A stretch of 11,767 nt of DNA. It comes from Claveliimonas sp964652805 (GTDB taxonomy: Bacteria > Bacillota > Clostridia > Lachnospirales > Lachnospiraceae). The position numbers were made by a program, and so were the translations under genes. Below the pieces are notes generated by a model that was given only the letters and a program-made list of their open reading frames with translations, did not search any database and was not told the DNA's origin. The stretch lies in contig CAZZBJ010000075.1 in NCBI GenBank assembly GCA_964652805.1, forward strand, positions 1 through 11,767. Reading direction: 5' to 3'. This document shows positions 1-6,817 of this stretch, piece by piece. Within the stretch, counting starts at the first letter, position 1, and each line of letters begins with the position of its first letter.

Positions 1-304
1 CGGGAATGGTGGAGTCCGCAATGGTGACGCATTTTGGCTCCTCCTCTTCATGTCTGCCGAACTCTTCCTTTATCTTTTCCGTCAGATCCAGGATCTGACG
101 GGCGTAGGTGTACAGTTTCTGCCCCTCAGGGGAGAGGGACACCTCCTTTGTGTTCCGCACAAAAACTCTTGTATCCAGTTCTTTTTCCAGGGAAGCAATG
201 TGGGCGCTGATGGTGGGCTGCGTCAGGAACAGCTTTTTTGCCGCTTTCGAGAAGCTGCCGGACTGGGCCACCTCCACAAATGCCTCCAATTGTTTTAAAT
301 TCAT
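1..304 (-). CDS. LysR-type transcriptional regulator, N-terminal part (cut by window edge)
   Basis: Reading right to left from an ATG at 304, the open frame runs off the left edge after about 101 codons. The protein begins MNLKQLEAFVEVAQSGSFSKAA and continues with KKLFLTQPTISAHIASLEKEL. This is the classic winged helix-turn-helix of LysR-type regulators (roughly residues 1-60), followed by the linker helix (QKLYTYARQILDLTEKI). The effector-binding domain lies outside the window. The start codon shares one base with the selB stop (TGATG), so the two genes are translationally coupled, and an AAAGGG inside the end of selB can serve as ribosome binding site. Being last in a yedF-selD-selA-selB operon suggests a regulator of selenium or sulfur metabolism; that role is inferred from context. 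LysR-type regulators linked to selenium operons in Clostridia are known to me as an annotated subgroup. The family call is firm, the regulatory target is not. Confidence 0.9.
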   Translation of the reverse strand, partial: MNLKQLEAFVEVAQSGSFSKAAKKLFLTQPTISAHIASLEKELDTRVFVRNTKEVSLSPEGQKLYTYARQILDLTEKIKEEFGRHEEEEPKCVTIADSTIP

Positions 305-2217
305 CAGTATGCTACCCTTTCACTTTCCGCACCCGTTTTTCTTGTAACCTTGACCGTGTCCATATACTCCAGAATAGGCTTGGCGCTCTTTCTGCTTGTA
401 TGGAACATGTCCCGGACCTGGGCGATGGTTATCACAGGCTCCTCCTTCAGCTTTTCCCGTATCTGCTCCTTTGCCTGCTCCATGTAGGATGACAGGGTAT
501 ACATCTCCTCTGTCACCTTCACGATCTGCTTCTCCTCCAGAAGGATGTTCAGGATATCGTCCTCCACCTCCTGGCTCACTCCCTTCACAGGGATCTCTCC
601 GTACCGCACAAAGTTAAATCCTGCCTTCTCCATGTCCCCCAGAAGGGTCTCCGACACCTGTCTGTAGGTGGCATCCTTTCGCACCTGGTAAGCCGGCGTG
701 CAGAGAAACTCGTTCACTCTCTTTATGACCAGCTCCTCCTCCAGGCGGCTGATGTAGAGGTCAAACACGTTGGGCCTGATCTTCGGAAAAAATGCCGTAT
801 GGATCTGAGCCTTCTTCATGCCGTAGCGGTAGGGATACCGCTCCTCATAGTCCGCAAGCTCCTTCAGGATCTGCTCCCTGGCCCGGGCGGCAGCCTGCCT
901 GTGCCACACATAGGTGTCCTTTCTCATCGGAAACACGAGCACTGTGCCCTCCTTCTCCAGATCCTCCACATCCCTGGCGATCTCCTCCGGAGCAAGGGCT
1001 GTCAGCTTTGCCAGCTCTGACAGAGTAATCATGGTTTCTCCGCAAGAGCGGACATGCATCTCCACCACATCCGTCGTGGAACCAGTCTCCTTCCGCTCCA
1101 GGTCCTCGATGACCTGCTGCTGGAAGCGTCTGTGGATGGAGGGGGTGGGCTCCAGGATCACGCCGCCGCCGATTGTCTCCATGGGCGAGTAAAAGCGGAC
1201 CACGAACTTGTCCCCCTTCTTCACCGCCAGTTCCTCCTCCAGGCGAAGCTGTACGTAGCCGCTCTCTCCCGGTCCTATCTCATCTTTGTCCAGGAGCACC
1301 GCGCGGCAGAGGATTGCGCTCGTGCCGGTGAAGAGATGGAGCCTTGTGTGGTTTGTCAGCACCCGCATGGAGGAGTCCAGTATCCGAATCTTCACATCCA
1401 GCAGATCTGTGTTCTTCATGCTGTCGGGAGGCGCCAGGACGCAGCCTCTGCTGATCTCCCTCTTTTTGATATTGGACAGATTGACCGCCACTCTCTGCCC
1501 TGCGCAGCACTTGTCCACGTCCTCGCCGTGGACCTGTATGCTGCGGATTTTGCTGGTCTTTCCGATAGGGTACATCTCCAGCGTGTCTTCCTTTGTGATG
1601 GTACCGCCAAGCAGGGTGCCTGTGATGATGGTTCCGAAACCGGAGAGGGAGAAGACTCTGTCAATGGGCAGACGGGGAATGGTGGCTGTGTCCTTTTCCT
1701 CCACCTCTTCCTCCGCCATCCTCCGGATGACCTCCACCAGATGAGGAAGTCCCTCTTTCGTGGCCGCGGACACCCGCACCACCGGCGCCTTTTCCAGAAA
1801 GGTGCCAGACAGCTCCTCTTTGATCTCCTCCTCCACAAGCTTCAGCCAGTCCTCCTCCACCAGGTCGCATTTGTTGAGGACAATGATGCTCTTTTCAATA
1901 CCCAGCAGATTCAGGATGTCCATGTGTTCCCGGGTCTGGGGCATGATCCCCTCGTCCGCAGCCACCACGAGGAGCACCAGATCCATGCCCACCACGCCGG
2001 CCACCATATTGTTGATGAACTTCTCGTGGCCGGGCACATCGATGATGCCCGCCCGGTCTCCCCCCGGCAGGTCAAACCAGGTGAAGCCAAGGTCAATGGT
2101 GATCCCCCGGCGCTGCTCCTCCTCCCACCGGTCCGTGTTTCTCCCGGTGAGGGCTTTTATGAGTGTGGTCTTGCCGTGATCAATATGGCCTGCTGTTCCG
2201 ATGATAATATGCTTCAC
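304..2217 (-). CDS. selB: Selenocysteine-specific elongation factor SelB
   Basis: This 637-aa protein is the usual length for bacterial SelB. In the cytoplasm it binds GTP and Sec-tRNA(Sec) and brings the tRNA to ribosomes stalled at a UGA followed by a SECIS hairpin. The EF-Tu-like GTPase domain is at the N-terminus: G1 GHIDHGKT at residues 10-17, the switch I RGITIDLGF stretch near 37-45, G3 DVPGHEKF at 60-67 and G4 NKCDL at 115-119. Beta-barrel domains follow. The C-terminal third is predicted winged-helix repeats that bind the SECIS RNA (segments such as SELAKLTALAPEEI and ITIAQVRDMFHTSRKSAKPILEYMD). The start is a GTG at 2217 whose last two bases belong to the selA stop TGA (GTGA overlap). 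A GGAGG sits 10 nt upstream inside selA. Overlaps at both ends indicate tight co-translation with selA and the LysR gene. No missing motif was seen. Confidence 0.98.
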   Translation of the reverse strand: MKHIIIGTAGHIDHGKTTLIKALTGRNTDRWEEEQRRGITIDLGFTWFDLPGGDRAGIIDVPGHEKFINNMVAGVVGMDLVLLVVAADEGIMPQTREHMDILNLLGIEKSIIVLNKCDLVEEDWLKLVEEEIKEELSGTFLEKAPVVRVSAATKEGLPHLVEVIRRMAEEEVEEKDTATIPRLPIDRVFSLSGFGTIITGTLLGGTITKEDTLEMYPIGKTSKIRSIQVHGEDVDKCCAGQRVAVNLSNIKKREISRGCVLAPPDSMKNTDLLDVKIRILDSSMRVLTNHTRLHLFTGTSAILCRAVLLDKDEIGPGESGYVQLRLEEELAVKKGDKFVVRFYSPMETIGGGVILEPTPSIHRRFQQQVIEDLERKETGSTTDVVEMHVRSCGETMITLSELAKLTALAPEEIARDVEDLEKEGTVLVFPMRKDTYVWHRQAAARAREQILKELADYEERYPYRYGMKKAQIHTAFFPKIRPNVFDLYISRLEEELVIKRVNEFLCTPAYQVRKDATYRQVSETLLGDMEKAGFNFVRYGEIPVKGVSQEVEDDILNILLEEKQIVKVTEEMYTLSSYMEQAKEQIREKLKEEPVITIAQVRDMFHTSRKSAKPILEYMDTVKVTRKTGAESERVAY

Positions 2218-3629
2218 TTTTCCGGCACCTCCAGTTCCTCAAGCTCCCCAAGTTCCCCTGCTGCCAGGGCTGCGTCCTCCGCCGTCACGGTCCGCATGTC
2301 CATGAGTATGGTGTCATTGACTACCCTGGGGATGATAGGTACCGGCAGGCGGCGCATCCGCTCCTCCAGCTCAGGCACCGTGACTTTCTCGGGGGAGATG
2401 GTCACGCCCCAGCTTTCCAGCCTCTCCAGAGGCATAGAGCCCCCGCCGATCTGGGACTGGCAGGGAACCACCTGGATTTTTGCGGCCAGGTGCAGCCTCC
2501 TTAGCTTCCGGGCAAAGGAGTCCGCCGCCCTCTTCACCTCACCGGCAGGCTGGGTGATCATCTTAAGGACCGGCACATTGCGGACGGCCTTTTCCTCTGA
2601 CAGGTATTCATGGAGCACCAGCTCCAGGGCCGCGGCTGTGAACTTGTCAATCCGCAGCGCCCTGGTGAGCTGATTTTTCTTCATCATATCGATGTATTTC
2701 TTCTTGCCCACAATGATGCCGGCCTGGGGGCCTCCCAGGAGCTTATCCCCGCTGAAGCTGACCACGTCCGCTCCCTTTTCTATGGAGCTTTGCACCGTGG
2801 GCTCGTATGTAAGCCCGTATCTGGAGAGGTCGATGAGCACGCCGCTGCCCAAATCCTCGATGACAGGAATATCCTTCTCCCTGGCCAGGGGGATCAGCTC
2901 ATCGATCTCCACGGACTCTGTAAATCCGACGATCCGGTAATTGCTTGTGTGGACCTTGAGGAGAGCCTTTGTCTCCTCTGTCACCGCTTCCTCGTAGTCA
3001 GAGAAATGGGTCTTGTTGGTAGTCCCCACCTCCACCAGAACGGCGCCGCTTTGCTCCATCACATCAGGAATACGGAATTTTCCGCCGATCTCCACCAGCT
3101 CGCCTCTGGAGACAACCACCTCTCCGCCCCTGGCAAGAGAGCTTAAGATCAGCATGACCGCCGCCGCATTGTTGTTGACAGCCATGGCCGCCTCGGCGCC
3201 AGTCAGGCGGCACAGAAGTTTTTCAAAGTGGGAGTACCTCTCCCCTCTTCTTCCCGCCTCCAGGTTGTATTCCAGGTTGGAGTAGCCGCTCACAAGGTCC
3301 GTGGCCTTCTTCAGGTGCTCCCCGGAAATGGGGGCCCGGCCCAGGTTTGTGTGCAGAACCGTCCCCGTGCCGTTGATCACCTTTCTCATATTGGGCGTGT
3401 TGATGGCCCTGACCCGGGCTTCAATGTCCGTTTTCAGCCGGGCCACCCTCTCCCGGGCCTTCTCCTCATCCTGGCAGGCCCCGATAAAGGCCCGCAGGGC
3501 GTCTGTCTCAGACCGGATCGCCTCCATGACAGTCTCCCGGCTGCAGGCTTCGATCAGCCCCTGTATCTCCTCGTCCGCCAGCAGAACATCCACCTTGGGG
3601 ATGCTGCGGTATAACTTGCTTTTATCCAT
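2214..3629 (-). CDS. selA: L-seryl-tRNA(Sec) selenium transferase SelA
   Basis: This 471-aa protein is typical in length for bacterial SelA. The PLP enzyme converts Ser-tRNA(Sec) to Sec-tRNA(Sec) using selenophosphate from SelD. Diagnostic stretches are the N-terminal region ending INGTGTVLHTNLGRAP (residues 85-100), the YNLEAGRRGERY segment (121-132), the VNNNAAAVML motif (151-160) and the PLP-lysine motif SFSGDKLLGGPQAG. In that last motif K296 corresponds to the E. coli cofactor lysine K295. The ATG at 3629 is preceded by GAGGAAGGG at good spacing. The gene lies 59 nt after selD, with a perfect hairpin in the gap, and its stop overlaps the selB start by 4 nt. The N-terminal domain that recognises tRNA(Sec) is complete, as expected for decameric bacterial SelA. 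Confidence 0.98.
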   Translation of the reverse strand: MDKSKLYRSIPKVDVLLADEEIQGLIEACSRETVMEAIRSETDALRAFIGACQDEEKARERVARLKTDIEARVRAINTPNMRKVINGTGTVLHTNLGRAPISGEHLKKATDLVSGYSNLEYNLEAGRRGERYSHFEKLLCRLTGAEAAMAVNNNAAAVMLILSSLARGGEVVVSRGELVEIGGKFRIPDVMEQSGAVLVEVGTTNKTHFSDYEEAVTEETKALLKVHTSNYRIVGFTESVEIDELIPLAREKDIPVIEDLGSGVLIDLSRYGLTYEPTVQSSIEKGADVVSFSGDKLLGGPQAGIIVGKKKYIDMMKKNQLTRALRIDKFTAAALELVLHEYLSEEKAVRNVPVLKMITQPAGEVKRAADSFARKLRRLHLAAKIQVVPCQSQIGGGSMPLERLESWGVTISPEKVTVPELEERMRRLPVPIIPRVVNDTILMDMRTVTAEDAALAAGELGELEELEVPEK

Positions 3630-3651
3630 ATTCCCTTCCTCGCATCCTGTT

Positions 3652-3675
3652 GGATCGGATCACTGGATCCGATCC
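3652..3675 (-). repeat. Perfect 10-bp inverted repeat between selD and selA
   Basis: The arms GGATCGGATC (3652-3661) and GATCCGATCC (3666-3675) are exact reverse complements separated by a 4-nt loop (ACTG on the plus strand). In the operon mRNA this forms a stable hairpin 13 nt after the selD stop and 22 nt before the selA start. No T-tract follows on either strand, so it does not look like an intrinsic terminator. An RNA stability, processing or translation-tuning role is possible but unproven. It could also be a DNA operator, as each arm carries two overlapping GATC-containing half-sites. Confidence 0.85.
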
Positions 3676-3688
3676 GTAAATCTGACCA

Positions 3689-4729
3689 TCAGGACAGGAC
3701 GATCAGCTTGTCGCTTTTTGGTCCCACCCTTCCGATCACGGATACCTTCGTATCCATATGTGCATGCTCAAAGTCGCGCATCACATTTTCCAAATCCTCC
3801 GGCGCCACAGACAGGAGCAGTCCGCCCGATGTCTGCGGGTCGTACAGAAGATCGATATAGTGCTCCTCCACACCCCCGGTCTCCACCTTTTTTATGGAAT
3901 AGCCTCTGTTCTTGTATGCCCCGGCGGGCACAAGGCCCATTCTGGCATAGTCTATGGCATCCTCCATATAGGCGATGTCGTGGACGCGAAGCTCAAATGT
4001 CACCTCACTGGCCTCGGCCATCTCCACACAGTGGCCCAGAAGCCCAAAGCCCGTAATATCTGTGCAGGCAGATACGTTGTACCTCTCTGCCGCTTTCTTT
4101 GCCTTCTTGTTCAGAGACGCCATCACGGTCTGAGTCTCCCGTATAGCGGAGGGAGACGCCATCTCGGCCTTCACCGCCGTGTTGACGATGCCGCTTCCGA
4201 TCTGCTTTGTGAGCACCAGCACATCCCCTGGCCTGCAGCCGTAATTTTTAAAGATCTTCCGGGGATGCACGAAGCCGGACACGCACAGGCCGTACTTGGG
4301 CTCGTCATCCTGGACGGAGTGTCCGCCCACAAGGACGGCCCCGGCCTCCTTTACCTTGTCCGCACCCCCTGCCAGTATGTCGCCCAGGATGGCTGGGTCA
4401 AGGCAGTTGGGAAATCCCACGATATTTAAGGCCACCGCAGGCTCGCCGCCCATGGCCCACACATCGCTTAGGGAGTTGGCCGCCGCGATCTGTCCGAACA
4501 TATAGGGGTCGTCCACGATCGGCGTGAAGAAGTCCACGGTCTGGATCATGGCTATGTCGTCTGTCACCTTATAGATCGCTGCATCGTCAGACGTCTCTAT
4601 GCCGACGATCAGGTTGTCGTCTTGAAATTTCGGCAGCTTGCTCAGAACCTGAGCAAGGGTCTCCGGACCTATTTTGGCCGCTCAGCCCGCTGTCTTGCTG
4701 AGAGTGGTCAGTCTGACATCTGATTTCAT
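3689..4729 (-). CDS. selD: Selenide, water dikinase SelD with in-frame UGA (selenocysteine)
   Basis: SelD makes selenophosphate from selenide and ATP, the selenium donor for SelA. Read from the ATG at 4729, the frame gives MKSDVRLTTLSKTAG, then TGA at 4684-4682, then AAKIGPETLAQVL and on to residue 346. The TGA occupies the active-site position: E. coli SelD has GCGCKI, here it is G-U-A-A-K-I, with the catalytic lysine retained as K19. Downstream motifs include ETSDDAAIY, VDFFTPIVDDPYMFGQIAAANSLSD, VGGHSVQDDEPKYG and DITGFGLLGH. The start has AAAGGAGG 10 nt upstream and lies 30 nt after yedF. A SECIS-like hairpin follows the UGA (listed separately). Gene finders that read TGA as stop will report only a 292-aa fragment from a GTG at 4567, which lacks the active site. 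Sec-containing SelD is a known variant in Clostridia. Confidence 0.97.
4637..4657 (-). promoter_or_regulatory. Bacterial SECIS-like hairpin in selD
   Basis: In the selD message the arms CTTGCTCAG (4657-4649) and CTGAGCAAG (4645-4637) pair perfectly over 9 bp with a GTT apical loop (4648-4646). The loop begins 33 nt after the UGA, inside the roughly 16-37 nt window described for bacterial SECIS elements. It starts with G followed by U, the bases SelB contacts in the E. coli fdhF element. All bases are also coding. The geometry was worked out by eye; no folding energy was computed. Confidence 0.8.
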
Positions 4730-4759
4730 AATAAAATATCCTCCTTTGGCCTGCCTCCC

Positions 4760-5368
4760 TTATGGGCGCAGGATCTTGGCAGCGCCGGCCATCGTCTCCA
4801 CGATGCTGTACATATTTGTGACAGATCCGACTGCCAGCTTCTCCTTCAAGCCGTAGTAATCAAGGCATGTGCCGCATGTCTGGATCTCAACGCCCTGTGC
4901 CTCCAGGGATTTCAGGTCCTCAAGGCAGTCTGATCCCTCGCAGGTGAGCGTGGCGCCGCCGTTATAGAATAACATGGTCTTAGGCAATTCCTCAAGCTGT
5001 GTCACCGCAAAAATGAAGCTTTTTGCCAGAACCTTGCCCAGCTCATCGTTTCCTGAGCCCATCCGGTCGGATGACATGACAACGATCATGTTGCCCCTCG
5101 CGTCCGGGATGCAGGCTGTATCATCGGCTGCGTCCGCTGCCGCCGGCGCTCCCTCCATCTGGATCGTCACTTTGTACTCGCCCTCTCCCAGCTTCGCGGA
5201 AGTCACTTTGCCGCCGCTTGAGGAAGCCATCTTTGTCACATTCTGTACAGAAATCTCATTGTCTACCAGAACCTCGATGGTCTCCGGTCCTGTCAGGGCC
5301 TGCATAGCCTTCTTTGTCTTGATAACCGGTACCGGACACTTGTCTCCCATTGCATTTACTGTGATCAT
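4760..5368 (-). CDS. yedF: Selenium metabolism protein YedF (TusA/SirA-DsrE fusion)
   Basis: This 202-aa cytoplasmic protein has two domains. Residues 1-70 are a TusA/SirA-like domain with the CPVP motif (C11-P14; MITVNAMGDKCPVPVIKTKKAM), which in sulfur-relay relatives carries a persulfide. After an alanine-rich linker (about 75-85) comes a DsrE-like domain with MLFYNGGATLTCEGSDC and TCGTCLDYYGL, giving conserved cysteines near residues 143, 148, 165 and 168. This architecture is characteristic of the YedF family found with selD in Clostridia; a role in binding or delivering selenium or sulfur is proposed, not shown. Some homologues carry Sec in place of the CPxP cysteine; here it is Cys. 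The longest open frame starts at a GTG at 5380, but that GTG is part of the Shine-Dalgarno AAAGGTGG. The ATG at 5368, 8 nt downstream of it, is the likely start. First gene of the sel operon. Confidence 0.93.
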   Translation of the reverse strand: MITVNAMGDKCPVPVIKTKKAMQALTGPETIEVLVDNEISVQNVTKMASSSGGKVTSAKLGEGEYKVTIQMEGAPAAADAADDTACIPDARGNMIVVMSSDRMGSGNDELGKVLAKSFIFAVTQLEELPKTMLFYNGGATLTCEGSDCLEDLKSLEAQGVEIQTCGTCLDYYGLKEKLAVGSVTNMYSIVETMAGAAKILRP

Positions 5369-5415
5369 ACTGTATTCCACCTTTCTTTTGCGGGCTCATG
5401 CCCACTTATAGAAAC

Positions 5416-5444
5416 ATTCTATCACTGATAGTGCAAAAGGTAAA
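5416..5444 (-). promoter_or_regulatory. Promoter of the yedF-selD-selA-selB-lysR operon
   Basis: On the minus strand, TTTACC (5444-5439) and TAGAAT (5421-5416) are separated by exactly 17 bp, with a TG one base upstream of the -10 (extended -10). The predicted start of transcription is near 5409, leaving a leader of about 40 nt before yedF. A dyad overlaps the -10 (listed separately), consistent with repression at this promoter. Confidence 0.65.
5419..5431. promoter_or_regulatory. Operator-like dyad over the sel promoter -10
   Basis: CTATC (5419-5423) and GATAG (5427-5431) are a perfect 5-bp inverted repeat around ACT, overlapping the predicted -10 of the sel operon. Read on the minus strand, the 14 bases CTATCAGTGATAGA match the core of the classical TetR operator tetO2 as I recall it. 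The position fits a repressor site. The protein that would bind it is unknown; the operon's own LysR-type protein and a TetR-family protein elsewhere are both candidates. Confidence 0.45.
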
Positions 5445-5494
5445 GATCATCTGCGTAATATTCCACAAATTTCAGAAACATATTCTCGTTTGAA

Positions 5495-5523
5495 TTGAAG
5501 GCTTGTCCAAGGTATGCTATAAT
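5495..5523 (+). promoter_or_regulatory. Divergent promoter for the methyltransferase gene
   Basis: TTGAAG (5495-5500), a 17-bp spacer and a perfect TATAAT (5518-5523) with an upstream TG (TGCTATAAT, extended -10) form a strong sigma-A type promoter. Transcription should begin near 5530, about 39 nt before the gene. It faces away from the sel promoter, whose -35 lies about 50 bp to the left. Confidence 0.8.
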
Positions 5524-5568
5524 TCTCCGCATGACATATGATCAAACAAGAAGCGAGGTTGAAAATAT

Positions 5569-6426
5569 ATGTGGATTGCTGACAACTGGAAGGATTACGA
5601 GGTGCTGGACTGCAGCCGGGGAGAAAAGCTGGAGCGCTGGGGCGACTATCTCCTCATCCGCCCGGACCCCCAGGTCATCTGGGACACTCCGAAAACACTG
5701 AAGGGCTGGAGAAAGTGCAACGGCCACTACCACCGCAGCAAAAAGGGCGGCGGCGAGTGGGAGTTCTTTGACCTCCCCTCCCAGTGGACCATCCGCTACA
5801 AGGAACTGATCTTCAATCTGAAGCCCTTCAGCTTCAAGCATACAGGGCTCTTTCCCGAGCAGGCCGCCAACTGGGACTGGTTTTCTGAAAAGATCCGGCA
5901 GGCGGGCCGCCCCATCAAGGTGCTGAACCTTTTCGCCTACACAGGGGGCGCCACCCTGGCCGCGGCTGCGGCGGGCGCCTCAGTGACCCACGTGGACGCC
6001 TCCAAGGGTATGGTCACCTGGGCCAGGGAGAACGCCGTCTCCTCCGGACTGAAGGATGCCCCCATACGCTGGCTGGTAGACGACTGCACCAAGTTCGTGG
6101 AGAGGGAAATCCGCAGGGGCAACCACTACGACGCCCTCATCATGGACCCGCCTTCCTACGGCAGAGGACCCAAGGGGGAGATCTGGAAGATTGAGACGTC
6201 CATCCATCCCTTTATCAAGCTGTGCACAAAGATCCTGTCAGACAAGCCCCTCTTTTTCCTGGTAAACTCCTACACCACAGGGCTGGCCCCGGCGGTGCTC
6301 ACCTACATGCTGCGCACGGAGCTGCAATCCTTCGGCGGGCATGTACAGTCCCAGGAGATCGCCCTCCCCGTGACGGCCTCAGGGCTTTTTCTTCCATGCG
6401 GCGCTTCCGGCAGATGGGAGGCTTAA
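5569..6426 (+). CDS. Class I SAM-dependent methyltransferase (RlmI/COG1092-like)
   Basis: This 285-aa cytoplasmic protein has a clear SAM-binding Rossmann core. Motif I is KVLNLFAYTGGAT (residues 117-129), the acidic residue binding the SAM ribose is in HVDASKG (141-147), and the catalytic-type motif is DPPSYG (193-198). The 'FAYTG' and 'DPPSYG' signatures resemble the RlmI/RlmK group that methylates 23S rRNA cytosine or guanine, but the N-terminal PUA domain of RlmI is absent. The first 100 residues are a short beta-rich region (YEVLDCSRGEKLERWGDYLLIRPDPQ). An RNA target is therefore plausible but not established. The ATG at 5569 has GAGG 10 nt upstream and follows the strong promoter at 5495-5523. 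The C-terminus (LPVTASGLFLPCGASGRWEA) looks complete. Confidence 0.88.
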   Translation: MWIADNWKDYEVLDCSRGEKLERWGDYLLIRPDPQVIWDTPKTLKGWRKCNGHYHRSKKGGGEWEFFDLPSQWTIRYKELIFNLKPFSFKHTGLFPEQAANWDWFSEKIRQAGRPIKVLNLFAYTGGATLAAAAAGASVTHVDASKGMVTWARENAVSSGLKDAPIRWLVDDCTKFVEREIRRGNHYDALIMDPPSYGRGPKGEIWKIETSIHPFIKLCTKILSDKPLFFLVNSYTTGLAPAVLTYMLRTELQSFGGHVQSQEIALPVTASGLFLPCGASGRWEA

Positions 6427-6548
6427 GGGAGGCTTGCAAAAAAGCTGGTGGATGTCCTGAGACGGACCGCCTGCAGATGGCACGGCTGTGTTGTGGCACA
6501 ATAAACTGTTTTTTTTGCACTTTCACATTTTTCTTTTTGGAGCTGTTG

Positions 6549-6576
6549 TGTTTCTTTCCTTTGTCTGCTACATTGG
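6549..6576 (+). promoter_or_regulatory. Weak promoter-like sequence upstream of the short ORF at 6584
   Basis: A TTGTGT-like -35 near 6546-6551 lies 17 bp before TACATT, which has an upstream TG (TGCTACATT). Only the extended -10 is convincing. The surrounding 6505-6575 stretch is very T-rich and differs from the flanking genes. No convincing terminator hairpin precedes the T-run at 6510-6517. Confidence 0.25.
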
Positions 6577-6583
6577 AACCATA

Positions 6584-6760
6584 TTGAATGTAAAGATAGT
6601 AAAGGACAAAGAAGAACAAGCTACTATCGTCCCCTGTGAGATCACTCACCTTCTGCGGGACACCTCCTTCATTCCCCGCACCTGCCTGAATTTTAAGATC
6701 AACGCAAACGGCGTCCTCTTCCACATGCCGGAGTCCTTTGCGGAGGCTGTTCTTGTCTGA
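6584..6760 (+). CDS. Short unidentified protein or gene remnant (58 aa)
   Basis: From a TTG at 6584 the frame reads NVKIVKDKEEQATIVPCEI and then THLLRDTSFIPRTCLNFKIN, ending MPESFAEAVLV. From about 6625 to the stop most third codon positions are C or G, as in the flanking genes, so this stretch behaves like real coding sequence. I do not recognise the family. The open frame extends upstream to a GTG at 6488 and would then add a Phe-rich hydrophobic segment, but that part is T-rich and reads more like noncoding leader. No good ribosome binding site is visible for either start. It could be a small gene cotranscribed with nagB or the 3' remnant of a larger gene. Its TGA lies within the sequence just upstream of nagB. 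Confidence 0.35.
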   Translation: MNVKIVKDKEEQATIVPCEITHLLRDTSFIPRTCLNFKINANGVLFHMPESFAEAVLV

Positions 6761-6786
6761 AACAATTGATTTCACATCCATATAAA
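6757..6786 (+). promoter_or_regulatory. Possible nagB promoter with a dyad
   Basis: CTGAAA (6757-6762) and TATAAA (6781-6786) are 18 bp apart and could be a weak promoter for nagB. The inverted repeat TGAAA (6758-6762) and TTTCA (6770-6774) lies between the two hexamers and could be an operator. It does not match the cre or GntR-type NagR consensus closely enough for me to name a regulator. Confidence 0.3.
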
Positions 6787-6817
6787 AAGAAACGATGTTT
6801 TGAGGAGGTTTATCCAA

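Noticed and set aside
1054..2673. A 539-codon open frame on the plus strand opposite selB and selA.
   Set aside because: It lies wholly antisense to two unmistakable conserved genes, has low-complexity His/Leu/Ser-rich composition, and has no ribosome binding site. It reflects the GC-biased codon use of the opposite strand.
4567..4569. GTG start giving a 292-aa SelD.
   Set aside because: It removes the active-site Sec and the conserved ATP-binding N-terminus. The ATG at 4729 has a strong AAAGGAGG and the intervening frame is conserved SelD sequence.
5378..5380. GTG start giving a 206-aa YedF.
   Set aside because: This GTG is part of the Shine-Dalgarno AAAGGTGG that serves the ATG at 5368.
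6481..6520. T-run after the methyltransferase gene as an intrinsic terminator.
   Set aside because: Only 4-bp stems (such as TTGT/ACAA) precede the T-run, too weak to support a terminator call.
6299..6817. A 172-codon minus-strand open frame between the methyltransferase and nagB.
   Set aside because: It overlaps the end of the methyltransferase antisense, runs through the T-rich leader as poly-Lys/Phe, and has no ribosome binding site or recognisable motif.
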